Of a stretch of 28,490 bases of DNA, positions 1-8,982 are shown piece by piece (the first letter of the stretch is position 1; the number at the start of each line of letters is the position of its first letter). The translations under genes were made by a program, and so were the position numbers. The stretch comes from DATLNF01 sp046590575 (GTDB lineage: Bacteria; Actinomycetota; Actinomycetes; BP-191). Below the pieces are notes generated by a model. That model did no database searches and was not told where the DNA came from. It saw only the letters and a list, made by a program, of their open reading frames with translations. The stretch lies in assembly GCA_046590575.1 (NCBI GenBank), contig JBKJUS010000197.1, positions 1-28,490 of the forward strand, written 5' to 3'.

Positions 1-2337
1 GTCGCTGCGGGCCCGGGTCACGATGTCGCGGAGGTAGTCACGGACGCCGCCGAAGCGCTCGAAGTAGGCCGCCATCTGCTCCTTCGCCTCGTCCGACGTG
101 ATCTGCAGCTGAAGCGCGAGACCATACGCCGAGAGCCCGTAAGCCAGACCGTAGGACATGGCCTTGATCCGGCGGCGCAGCTCGGGATCGACCTTGTCAG
201 GTGGCACATCGAAAACGCGTGACGCAGTCGTGGTGTGCAGGTCCTCGCCGCTGGCAAAGGCGTCGATGAGGTCGGCGTCCTCGGACAGATGCGCCAGGAT
301 GCGCATCTCGATCTGGCTGTAGTCCGCGGTCATCAGCGACTCGTACGCCGTGCCGTCGTCGGCCACGCCGACGACGAACGCCTGTCGAATCTCGCGGCCC
401 TCCGCCGTTCGGATGGGAATGTTCTGCAGGTTGGGGTCGGTGCTCGACAGACGACCGGTCGCCGCGATCATCTGTTCGTACGTCGTATGGATCCGACCTC
501 GGTCGTCGACCATGGGCAGCAGCTGCTTCTCCACGGTGGTCAGCAGCCGGGACACATCACGATGCCGTAGCAGGTGCCCCAGCACGGGGTGCTCGCTTTG
601 CGTCGCTAGCCACTGGATGGCGTCGGCGTCGGTGGTGTAGCCGGTCTTGATCTTCTTCGTCTTGGGCAGGCCGAGCTCCTCGAAGAGGATCTGCTGGAGC
701 TGCTTGGGTGAGCCGAGGTTGAACTCCCGGCCAATGCTCGCGTACGCCTCACCGCTCACCTCCTTGACGGTCGCCGACATCCGCGCCTGGAGCATGGCGA
801 GATGGTCCCGGTCGACCGCGATACCGGTGTGCTCCATGTCGGCGAGCACCCGGACGAGCGGCAGCTCGAGCTCGCGTAGGAGGCGACTGGCGCTTCGCCG
901 CTCGAGATCGGTGTCGAGCGACGCAGCAAGGTCGGCGACCGCCCGCGCGCGAAGCACGGCGTCAGTCGCTTCGGCGTCGTCGTCACCGGTGCCGTCCAGA
1001 GCCAGCTGACCGTCGTCGGGCACCTCGGTGCGAAGATCCCGGTGCAGATACCGCAGGGCGAGATCCCCGAGGTCGAAGCTGCGCTGGCCCGGCAGGGCGA
1101 GGTAGGCGGCGAGCGCCGTGTCGCTCGTCACCCCATCGAGAGTGAAACCGCGCGCTCGCAACGCCAGCATCGGCCCCTTGACGTCGTGCACCGCCTTCGG
1201 AATGACCGGGTCGGCCAGCCAGTCGGCCAGTGCCGACTCCTCGTCCGCATTCAGCCCCTCGAGATGCAGGTAGGCGCCCTCTCCATTCTCCAGCGCGAAG
1301 CCGATGCCGTGAACGTCGCCGGTTCCGCGGCCCCAGGTGCCGCGCAGGTGCAGGCCGACGCGCGTGCCGGTTGGAATCGACTCCAGCCAGCCTCGGAGCT
1401 CGCCATTGCCCAGCACCCGGCTTTCGACATCGAAGCCTTGATCGGCCTCAGGCTCCACGGAGGACAGGCTGGCGTAGAGGCGCTCGCGCAGGACCCGGAA
1501 TTGCAGGGTGTCGAAGACCTTGTGCACCTCGTCGCGGTCCCACACGCCCATTTTCAGATCGGCGGGTGCGAGCGGCAGGGGCACGTCCCGGGCCAGCTCG
1601 GTGAGAGTGCGGTTGCGCATGACGCTGGCCAAATGCTCCCGCACCGCTCCGCCGACCTTGCCGGGAATCTCGTCCACGCGGTCACACATCGCGGCCAACG
1701 TGCCGAACTGCTGGACCAGCTTGATCGCCGTCTTCTCGCCGACGCCGGGAACTCCCGGGAGGTTGTCGCTGGGATCGCCTCGCAGCGCGGCGAAGTCGGG
1801 GTACTGCGTCGGCGTCAGGCCGTACTTGGCCATGACCTCCTCGGGCGTGAACCGGGTCATGTCGCTGATGCCCTTACGTGTCATCAGGACGGTCACGTGC
1901 TCATCGACGAGCTGGTAGGCATCGCGGTCGCCGGTGACGATCAGCACGTCCATGTGCTGCGCGCTCGCCTGCGTGGCAAGGGTGGCGATCACGTCATCGG
2001 CCTCGAAGCCTGGGGCCTCGAGCATCGGGATGCGCAGGGCCTCGAGGACTTCCTTGACCAGTGATACCTGACCGCGGAAGTCGGTAGGCGTCTCGGACCT
2101 GGTCGCCTTGTACTCGGCGTACGCCTCGTGCCGAAAGGTTGGCGCCGAGAGGTCGAACGCCACGGCGATGTGCGTCGGCTGCTCATCGCGGATCACGTTG
2201 ATGAGCATCGACGTGAAGCCGTAAACCGCGTTGGTGGGCTGGCCGGTCGTGGTCGAGAAGTTCTCGACCGGGAGGGCGAAGAACGCTCGGTAGGCGAGCG
2301 AGTGTCCGTCCAGGAGCAGCAGCCGGTCGGCGCTCAC
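1..2337 (-). CDS. polA: DNA polymerase I, 5' part (C-terminus beyond the window)
   Basis: Repair and Okazaki-fragment processing polymerase. The window holds 779 codons from a GTG start at 2337, which has a GAGGGAG ribosome site 7 nt upstream; about 100-130 C-terminal residues lie beyond position 1. Domains in order are the 5' nuclease (about residues 1-290), a degenerate 3'-5' exonuclease domain (about 310-480) and the polymerase domain. Motif A DYSQIE begins at D672, and the O-helix RRRIKAMSYG spans about 721-730. Where proofreading family A enzymes carry the DxE metal ligands, this protein reads VGLHLRGTWGR (about 327-337), so proofreading is predicted absent, as known for actinobacterial PolA. 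Y729 aligns with E. coli F762; Tyr here is associated with tolerance of dideoxynucleotides. The gene starts 19 bp after the GNAT gene stop, so the two are probably cotranscribed. Confidence 0.97.
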   Translation of the reverse strand, partial: MSADRLLLLDGHSLAYRAFFALPVENFSTTTGQPTNAVYGFTSMLINVIRDEQPTHIAVAFDLSAPTFRHEAYAEYKATRSETPTDFRGQVSLVKEVLEALRIPMLEAPGFEADDVIATLATQASAQHMDVLIVTGDRDAYQLVDEHVTVLMTRKGISDMTRFTPEEVMAKYGLTPTQYPDFAALRGDPSDNLPGVPGVGEKTAIKLVQQFGTLAAMCDRVDEIPGKVGGAVREHLASVMRNRTLTELARDVPLPLAPADLKMGVWDRDEVHKVFDTLQFRVLRERLYASLSSVEPEADQGFDVESRVLGNGELRGWLESIPTGTRVGLHLRGTWGRGTGDVHGIGFALENGEGAYLHLEGLNADEESALADWLADPVIPKAVHDVKGPMLALRARGFTLDGVTSDTALAAYLALPGQRSFDLGDLALRYLHRDLRTEVPDDGQLALDGTGDDDAEATDAVLRARAVADLAASLDTDLERRSASRLLRELELPLVRVLADMEHTGIAVDRDHLAMLQARMSATVKEVSGEAYASIGREFNLGSPKQLQQILFEELGLPKTKKIKTGYTTDADAIQWLATQSEHPVLGHLLRHRDVSRLLTTVEKQLLPMVDDRGRIHTTYEQMIAATGRLSSTDPNLQNIPIRTAEGREIRQAFVVGVADDGTAYESLMTADYSQIEMRILAHLSEDADLIDAFASGEDLHTTTASRVFDVPPDKVDPELRRRIKAMSYGLAYGLSAYGLALQLQITSDEAKEQMAAYFERFGGVRDYLRDIVTRARSD

Positions 2338-2356
2338 GCAGGAGCTCCCTCGGGGC

Positions 2357-2962
2357 TCAGCGTTCGGGTCGATCGGCTAGCACGACCGGCACTGGCTTGC
2401 GTCCTGGACGTCGCAGCGCGCCCGCACGCGGCACCCGCAGCTCCCGGCGGAGCACGGCCGCGCGGTCACCGACGCCGGACAGCTGGCGGCGTAATGCGCT
2501 GACCGAAGCGACCCGGCGCACGACTACCGGGCCGAAGCCAAGCCGGGCGTAGAACCGATTGGCCTCACGGTCCTGCGGCAGCACACTGGCGACGACCTGG
2601 TCCACGCCGACCTCCTCGGCGTACGACGCGGCGGCGCCGATGAGCGCCTTGCCGGCACCACGCCGCCGGTGCCGGGGCGAGACCACCATGTGCGTCATCT
2701 CAACCGCGGCCGAATCGACGAGAGCGCTGGAGGAGCCCACGCAGAGGAGAACCATGCCGATCAGCTCGCCGGCGCACTCGGCTACCACCAGCCGGCAGCC
2801 GGGGTTGCGCATGGCGTCGACGTAGCGGGCCTCGGTGGCCGCCATCGCGTCCGGGACACGCCCGACCCGACGCGGGGTGTGGTCCCGGAGCTCGCACCAG
2901 AGCTCGAGGAGGTCGGGCATGTCCTCCGGCCGCGCGTCACGGACAGTCACCGCTGCTCGCAC
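2357..2962 (-). CDS. GNAT family N-acetyltransferase
   Basis: A 201-residue Gcn5-related acetyltransferase, predicted to transfer the acetyl group of acetyl-CoA to an amine of unknown identity. The acetyl-CoA pyrophosphate loop is RHRRRGAGKAL (about residues 97-107), preceded by the strand EMTHMVVSP; the C-terminal ANRFYARLGF motif (about 134-143) is also typical of the fold. An Arg-rich tail of about 45 residues (from about 155) follows the fold and is predicted to be disordered. The start is GTG at 2962, 5 nt after a GAGGAG site. It lies 19 bp upstream of polA and 101 bp downstream of the decarboxylase. The substrate cannot be told from sequence; it could modify a small molecule or a protein N-terminus. 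Confidence 0.88.
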   Translation of the reverse strand: MRAAVTVRDARPEDMPDLLELWCELRDHTPRRVGRVPDAMAATEARYVDAMRNPGCRLVVAECAGELIGMVLLCVGSSSALVDSAAVEMTHMVVSPRHRRRGAGKALIGAAASYAEEVGVDQVVASVLPQDREANRFYARLGFGPVVVRRVASVSALRRQLSGVGDRAAVLRRELRVPRAGALRRPGRKPVPVVLADRPER

Positions 2963-3021
2963 GGATGCTCCTCAGGAGGCTGGCAGGCTGGGTCAGGAAG
3001 GCTCTCCCGTGAGCCCGAGCC

Positions 3022-3049
3022 AGCGTACTCTCGACCGCGCTGGTCGGAA
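3022..3049 (-). promoter_or_regulatory. Candidate promoter for the GNAT-polA pair
   Basis: On the minus strand, TTCCGA (3044-3049) and TACGCT (3022-3027) are separated by 16 bp, about 60 bp upstream of the GNAT start. The -10 fits TANNNT but the -35 is a poor match to TTGACA. This is a weak motif-based guess; transcription could also continue from the decarboxylase gene. Confidence 0.25.
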
Positions 3050-3063
3050 CAGGGCCGGACGGC

Positions 3064-4470
3064 TCAGGCTGATTCGTCCACCAGCTCCCACAGGCGCCGG
3101 ACGTGCGGGGCCTCTGTCTGCGTCGCGCCGACGCACACGCGCAGCACGAGCACGCCGTCGAGACGGGTATGCGTGACAAACGCTTCACCCGAGAGGTTGA
3201 CCGTGTCGAGCAGACGCTGCGTCGCGTCGTCACCATCGACGTGGCGAAGGCAGACCAGGTTCAGCGGCGCCGGAGCCGCCAGCTCGAGCCGGGGGTGATC
3301 CCTGACCCAACCGGCGAGCTGCTGAGCCAGGTCGACGTGTCGCCGCACGTGGTGCTGCAGGCCCTCGACGCCGTAGTGGCGGATCACCGCCCACAGCTTG
3401 AGGGCCCGAAACCGGCGGCCCAGCGGTATCTGCCAGTCGCGATAGTCGATGACGGCACCAGACTCGCTCGCCGCATTGCGCAGGTACTCGGGCACCACGC
3501 TCAACGCCGCTGTGAGCGCGCGCCGGTCTGCTACGTAGAACGCGTCGCAGTCGAAGTTCACCAGCATCCACTTGTGCGGGTTCACGCAATAGCTGTCAGC
3601 CAGTTCCAACCCGTCGTGCATGGCGCGGTACTCCGGGCAGAGTGCTGCCGTACCGCTCATCGCGGCATCGACGTGCAACCACGAGCCATGCCGGCGGGTG
3701 ACTGCGGCGATCTCTCGGACCGGGTCGACCGCCTGCGTCGACGTCGTACCCACGGCAGCAACCACGAATGCCGGCACCAGGCCGGCGGCGGCGTCACCCG
3801 CCATCATCTCCGCCAGGCTGCCGGGACGCATCGCACGGACGTCATCGACTTCGACCAGGCGCAGCCGCTCAGGCGCGAGCCCGGCGATGCGCACGGCCTT
3901 CTCCACTGACGAGTGGGCGTGCGACGAGGAGTAGACCGTCAGCGACGCCAGATCTGCGTGCGCACGCTGTCGGGCGGCGAGCAACGCACACAGGGTGGCA
4001 CTCGACGCGCTGTCCTGGATCACCCCGCCGCCCGCACCAGTCGAGCGGAATGACGCAGGCAGATCCAGCATCTCGGCCAGCCAGTCGAGGACGTGGGTCT
4101 CCAGCTCGGTGCAGGCCGGGCTGGTCGACCACAACATGCCCTGCACCCCGAGTCCGGCGGACAGCAGCTCGCCGATGATCGACGGTCCGGAGCTGTTGCC
4201 GGGGAAGTAGCCGAAGAAGCCCGGCGACTGCCAGTGCATGAGACCAGGCAGAATCACCCGGTCCAGGTCGGCGAGTACCTCGCTGAAATCCTCACCCTGT
4301 TGGGGAGGTGACGGTGGCAGCTGTGCTCGGACGTCACCGGGCGTAAGCGTCGGCGCGACCGGCAGGTCCGCGACCCGGTCGAGGTAGTCGGCGACCCACT
4401 CCACCGCAGCATGGGCGTGCCGACGGAAGTCCGCACTCGACATGTGGAAAGAATGATCCGGAGAATTCAT
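3064..4470 (-). CDS. Group II PLP-dependent decarboxylase, aromatic-L-amino-acid decarboxylase type
   Basis: Predicted to decarboxylate an aromatic L-amino acid (Trp, Tyr, Phe or DOPA) to its amine in the cytosol; 468 residues, the normal length. The substrate-pocket segment HWQSPGFFGYFP (79-90), TSPACTELE (116-124), the PLP-stacking H186 in SSHAHSSVE, D268 in HVDAA, and the Schiff-base lysine K300 in NPHKWMLVNFDC are all present. Y329 in VPEYL aligns with human AADC Y332 on the mobile loop; Phe there marks the aldehyde-forming synthases, so true decarboxylation is expected. The ATG at 4470 has only a weak GGGA upstream; a second ATG at codon 10 is possible. The gene stands alone, with 283 bp to livF upstream and the GNAT gene downstream. 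The exact substrate is not determined. Confidence 0.93.
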   Translation of the reverse strand: MNSPDHSFHMSSADFRRHAHAAVEWVADYLDRVADLPVAPTLTPGDVRAQLPPSPPQQGEDFSEVLADLDRVILPGLMHWQSPGFFGYFPGNSSGPSIIGELLSAGLGVQGMLWSTSPACTELETHVLDWLAEMLDLPASFRSTGAGGGVIQDSASSATLCALLAARQRAHADLASLTVYSSSHAHSSVEKAVRIAGLAPERLRLVEVDDVRAMRPGSLAEMMAGDAAAGLVPAFVVAAVGTTSTQAVDPVREIAAVTRRHGSWLHVDAAMSGTAALCPEYRAMHDGLELADSYCVNPHKWMLVNFDCDAFYVADRRALTAALSVVPEYLRNAASESGAVIDYRDWQIPLGRRFRALKLWAVIRHYGVEGLQHHVRRHVDLAQQLAGWVRDHPRLELAAPAPLNLVCLRHVDGDDATQRLLDTVNLSGEAFVTHTRLDGVLVLRVCVGATQTEAPHVRRLWELVDESA

Positions 4471-4753
4471 CGTCCCATGCTATCGCCGCACAAATGTCGC
4501 CAAGTCGCTTGCGCCGCAAGGAAAACACCACGTTGACGCTCGGTGTACGCCGACGATACGGTGCCTCCGCCCCATTGCGTCGGGCGCCTCCGAGGCTTAG
4601 GTCAGCGGCGGCGCGCGCCCTTTGCGGCGCACCGTGGCCCGGGCGGCCGAGTAGACAACACCTGCGGACGGGGAAGCCGCGGGTGGACCCAAAGGCAGCC
4701 CGGGCCTCGGCATGTCCGAGCTGTCCCACCCGAGCGTGATCTGTGCGGGCGGG
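4471..4753. other. 283-bp intergenic region between livF and the decarboxylase gene
   Basis: No convincing gene is seen here. The half next to the decarboxylase is less GC-rich than its surroundings and should carry the decarboxylase promoter. It contains a 13-bp inverted repeat (4508-4520) and a plus-strand TTGACG-N16-GATACG (4533-4560) that points towards no annotated plus-strand gene. Short palindromes such as GCCTCCGAGGC (about 4587-4597) and GCCCGGGC (about 4698-4705) occur, but there is no stem followed by a T run, so no clear intrinsic terminator for the liv operon. Confidence 0.5.
4508..4520. promoter_or_regulatory. Inverted repeat, possible operator of the decarboxylase gene
   Basis: CTTGCG-C-CGCAAG is a perfect 6-bp inverted repeat around one central base, 38-50 bp upstream of the decarboxylase start. 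Its size and position fit a repressor dimer site overlapping the promoter, but only one copy is seen and no regulator gene lies nearby. Confidence 0.3.
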
Positions 4754-5470
4754 TCAGTCCTCGCCGAGGTAGGCCTTGCGCACCTGCTCGTTACCAAGCA
4801 GCGCGCTTCCTTTGTCGGCAAGGACGATCTTGCCGGTCTCGATGACGTAGCCCTGGTCGGCGAGTGAGAGCGCCGCCTGGGCGTTCTGCTCGACCAGCAG
4901 GATGGTCGTCCCCTGCTGCTTGAGCGTGCTCACCGTCGAGAAGATCCGCTGCATCATGATCGGTGAGAGCCCCATGGACGGCTCGTCGAGCATCAGCAGG
5001 CGCGGACGACTCATCATCGCCCGGCCCATGGCCAGCATCTGCTGCTCGCCGCCCGACAGCGTCCCCGCGGCCTGGGTCTTGCGCTCATCCAGGACTGGGA
5101 AGAGCGAGAAGAGCCGCTCGATGTCCTCCTTGATTCCCGGACTGTCGCTGCGGGTGAAGGCACCGAGCTCAAGGTTCTCCAGCACGGTCATCCGGGGAAA
5201 GATCTTGCGGCCCTCGGGTGAGTGCGCGATGCCGAGCTCGACGATCTCGTGGGCGGGCATGGCGTTGATCGGCTTACCCTCGAAGGTGATCGTGCCGGAC
5301 AGCGGCTTGAGCAGCCCGGACAGAGTGCGCAGGGTTGTCGTCTTGCCCGCGCCGTTGCCACCGATCAGCGTGACGACCTGACCGGCCTCGACGGTGAAGC
5401 TGATCCCCTTGACGGCCTCAATCTTGCCGTAAGCGACCCGCAGATCGCGCACCTCGAGCATCGCGCTCAC
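4754..5470 (-). CDS. livF: Branched-chain amino acid ABC transporter ATPase LivF
   Basis: One of the two ATPases that power the Liv importer, working on the inner face of the membrane with LivG against the LivH/LivM permeases. It has 238 residues, the usual length. Walker A GGNGAGKT spans 37-44, the signature LSGGEQQ 138-144, and Walker B LLMLDE 158-163, with EPSMGLSP following as is typical for LivF. The start is GTG at 5470; an ATG three codons later is the only close alternative. It is the last gene of the livKHMGF set, 10 bp after livG. The family also carries other substrates such as urea or short amides; the substrate is set by the binding protein. Confidence 0.95.
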   Translation of the reverse strand: MSAMLEVRDLRVAYGKIEAVKGISFTVEAGQVVTLIGGNGAGKTTTLRTLSGLLKPLSGTITFEGKPINAMPAHEIVELGIAHSPEGRKIFPRMTVLENLELGAFTRSDSPGIKEDIERLFSLFPVLDERKTQAAGTLSGGEQQMLAMGRAMMSRPRLLMLDEPSMGLSPIMMQRIFSTVSTLKQQGTTILLVEQNAQAALSLADQGYVIETGKIVLADKGSALLGNEQVRKAYLGED

Positions 5471-5480
5471 GTGGTGTCTC

Positions 5481-6266
5481 TCATTCGACAGGGGCCCCGA
5501 GGTAGGCCTCGATGACCCGGTGGTCGGACTGCACCTCGGCGGGGCTGCCCTCGACCAGCAGCTGACCCTGGACGAGAACTGCGACGCGGTCGCAGAGGTT
5601 GAAGATGAACTTCATGTCGTGCTCGATGACGACCACCGGCAGGCCGGCATCGCGGATCGAGTTGACCAGGGCCATGGCCTGCGAGGTCTCGATGGGGTTC
5701 ATGCCCGCAGTGGGCTCGTCGAGCAGCAGCAGGCCAGGATCGGTGGCGAGCGCACGGGCGATCTCGAGACGGCGCTGGTCGCCGTACGGCAGGTTCTTCG
5801 CGAGCTCGCCCTCGATCCGCGACAGCCCGACGAAGTCGAGCCAGCCGCGGGCGGCGGCCATCGACTCCCGCTCCTCCCGCTTGTACTTCGGGCCGCGGAA
5901 GATGGCCGAGATCGGCCCGGTCGACGTACGGCAGTGACGGCCGACCAGGACGTTCTCGATCGCGGTCATGTTCTGGAAGAGCCGGATGTTCTGGAAGGTG
6001 CGGGCCAACCCGGTCTTGACCACCGCGTCCGGCTTGCCGGAGAGGATCTGACCGCGGTAGCGGATCTCCCCCGACGTCGGCTCCTCCAACCCGGTAAGGC
6101 AGTTGAAGAAGGTCGTCTTGCCGGCGCCGTTGGGGCCGATCAGACCGACGATCTCGCCGGAGTCGATGTGGAAGTCGACCTTGTTGACGGCGGTGAGCCC
6201 GCCGAACTGCTTCACCACCTGCTTGGCGTCGAGCACCCGCTCGACGGCGACGGCCGCGGTCGTCAC
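5481..6266 (-). CDS. livG: Branched-chain amino acid ABC transporter ATPase LivG
   Basis: Second ATPase of the Liv importer, 261 residues. Walker A GPNGAGKT is at 44-51. The signature is LPYGDQRRLEIARAL (159-173), the LivG-specific variant of LSGGQ; Walker B LLLLDE is at 179-184, followed by PTAGMNP. The GTG start at 6266 overlaps the livM stop as GTGA, so translation is probably coupled to livM. A short N-terminal extension of about 12 residues precedes the first beta strand and is unremarkable. Confidence 0.95.
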   Translation of the reverse strand: MTTAAVAVERVLDAKQVVKQFGGLTAVNKVDFHIDSGEIVGLIGPNGAGKTTFFNCLTGLEEPTSGEIRYRGQILSGKPDAVVKTGLARTFQNIRLFQNMTAIENVLVGRHCRTSTGPISAIFRGPKYKREERESMAAARGWLDFVGLSRIEGELAKNLPYGDQRRLEIARALATDPGLLLLDEPTAGMNPIETSQAMALVNSIRDAGLPVVVIEHDMKFIFNLCDRVAVLVQGQLLVEGSPAEVQSDHRVIEAYLGAPVE

Positions 6267-7965
6267 TGTGCCATCACCGCCTTGCCCGGCGAGGGCGGCG
6301 GCTCTTGCGTCACGGCGTCACCTGTCGTCGGATCAGCGTCGTCGAACTCCAGCTTTCGCCGACTGTTGGGCACGATGCCGGTGGGCCGGAAGCGCATCAT
6401 CAGGACGAGCGCGATGCCGTAGAAGAGCAGCCGCTTGTCCTGGAAGGTGCGCAACTTCTCCGGCAGCGCAATGAGCACCGCCGAGCCCAGGATCGCGCCC
6501 GCGACAGTGCCCATGCCGCCGAGCACGACTGCGGCCAGCAGCGTCACCGACTCGAGAAAGGTGTAGGAGTCCGGTGACACCTGCGTCGCGACGTGGGCGT
6601 TGATTGCGCCGGCACCCCCGGCGAGGAAGGCACCGATAGCGAAGGCGAGCAGCTTCATAGAGATGGTGTTGACGCCCATCGCCTGAGCTGCGGTCTCGTC
6701 CTCGCGGATCGCCACCCAGGCACGTCCGATGCGGCTCGTGCCGAGCCGAGTGAACACCAGGATCACGAAGGCGATGAGCAAGAGCTCGATGAAGTAGTAG
6801 TTGGCGAAGTAGGGCAGGTCGATGCCGAGGACCGTGTGCCCGTCGCCGAAGTCGAAGGTGTCGACCTTGAGGTTGGGTATGCCGGAGATGCCGTTGGGCC
6901 CGCGGGTCAGCTTGTCGTAGTTCTGCGCGACGAGGCGGAAGATCTCACCGAAGCCGAGGGTCACGATCGCCAGGTAGTCACCGCGCAACCGCAAGGTCGG
7001 CGCGCCGATGATGATGCCGAAGATCGCGGCAATGACCGCCGAGAGGACGATAACGACATAGAACGGCAGCACGATGCTCGACGTGGTGAGGTTGGCGTTG
7101 CCGAGCAGCGCCGCGACATAGGCACCGACGCCGAAGAAGGCGACATAGCCGAGGTCGAGCAGACCCGCTTGACCGACCACGATGTTCAGGCCGATCGCGG
7201 CGGCCGCGAACACGCCGATCGATGCCGCGACGCGGATCCAGTAGGCGCTGCCGTCCTGCACCTCGGAGATGAGGAAAGGGAACGCAGCCGCAGCCAGGGC
7301 ACCCGCCGCGATCGTCACGCCACGGTGACGCCGGTACAGACCTGAGATACCGGCGAACACGCCGAGCGCGTTGACCGAGGCACAGGCCGCAATCAGGAAG
7401 ATGAAGAACCCGATGATGCGACTGGACCGAGCCCCATCGTCGGTCCCGACGTCGAGCGCGTAGACCACGAGGAGCAGCAGGATCAGTTGGGCGCCACTGA
7501 CGATGAGCAGCTCCACCCACGGCTGCTTGCGCCGCCACCGGCCGGGCTCGACGTCGGCCGGAAGTGCGAGGAAGCCCAGGACGGCGACCACGGAGCCGAC
7601 GCCGGCCAGGTAGATGCCGATCGCGAAAGCGCCGAGGCCCCCGCGTTCGTTGAGCACCGACAGAAAGGTGCCAGCCGTGATCCCGATCATGCCGAACGCC
7701 GCAGCGATGCCTGCCTTCCGTCGCCCCGGCAGCCTGGTCAGCGCGAGGAGAAAGGCAAGGCAGAGCAGCATGGTGAAGATGCGCACGCCCGAGTCACCCA
7801 GGAAGAAGGGGCTCTTGAGATTGCCGGGATAGCCACCGAAGGTGACCCACGGCAGCGACGACCCGGTGATGACGAGGACGGCGCCCAGCGCGAGCGTCGG
7901 GAAGGCACGACCGGCAAGCCGGGTCTGGACTTCCCCGTTGAGGCGCTCTGTCGTGGTTCGAAGGC

Positions 7966-7969
<4 letters not shown>
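6263..7969 (-). CDS. livM: Branched-chain amino acid ABC transporter permease LivM, long form
   Basis: Membrane permease half of the Liv importer. The open frame extends far upstream, but the ATG at 7969 overlaps the livH stop as ATGA and is the natural start; the upstream part is a shadow of livH. The protein has 568 residues against roughly 300-430 for most LivM. The conserved permease core starts near residue 245 (GLNIVVGQAGLLDLGYVAF, about 260-278), and the coupling loop GRAWVAIREDETAAQAMGVN (415-434) contacts the ATPase. The N-terminal about 240 residues contain some six or seven hydrophobic segments (near 25-42, 63-80, 87-106, 112-136, 151-172, 184-210 and 218-234). The first includes SLPWVTFGG, a motif style seen in small actinobacterial membrane proteins. 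The role of this extra module is unknown. Confidence 0.94.
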
Positions 7970-8874
<905 letters not shown>

Positions 8875-8921
8875 TCGCGGTCCTCACGTCGGCGGTTGGT
8901 TGGGCGCGACTCTAGACGACC

Positions 8922-8952
8922 GGAGGGGCAAGGCATCAAGCCCTGCCCCTCC
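8922..8952 (-). promoter_or_regulatory. Intercistronic hairpin between livK and livH
   Basis: Arms GGAGGGGCA and TGCCCCTCC pair perfectly, extended by GGC/GCC inside after one mismatch, with a loop of about 4-5 nt. On the livK-livH transcript no T run follows, so it should act as an RNA-stabilising or partly terminating element rather than a full terminator. Such hairpins after a binding-protein gene often make it more abundant than the permease genes. The six T at 8964-8969 lie on the other strand and the wrong side for liv. Confidence 0.55.
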
Positions 8953-8982
8953 GCCGTGCGCCCTTTTTTGAGCTGTTCGGGG

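Noticed and set aside
1042..2064. Long plus-strand frame opposite polA
   Set aside because: It has no recognisable domain, lies wholly opposite a confirmed gene, and is explained by GC-rich third-position bias.
4543..4845. Small plus-strand gene in the livF-decarboxylase gap
   Set aside because: The frame is Arg/Pro/Ala-rich, has no ribosome site, and runs antisense into livF; no domain is visible.
5520..6422. Plus-strand frame of 300 codons opposite livG
   Set aside because: It is a shadow of LivG codons; the strong conservation is in the minus-strand frame.
8922..8969. Intrinsic terminator on the plus strand (hairpin then six T)
   Set aside because: The T run begins 12 nt after the stem, and no plus-strand gene lies upstream, so a functional plus-strand terminator is unlikely.
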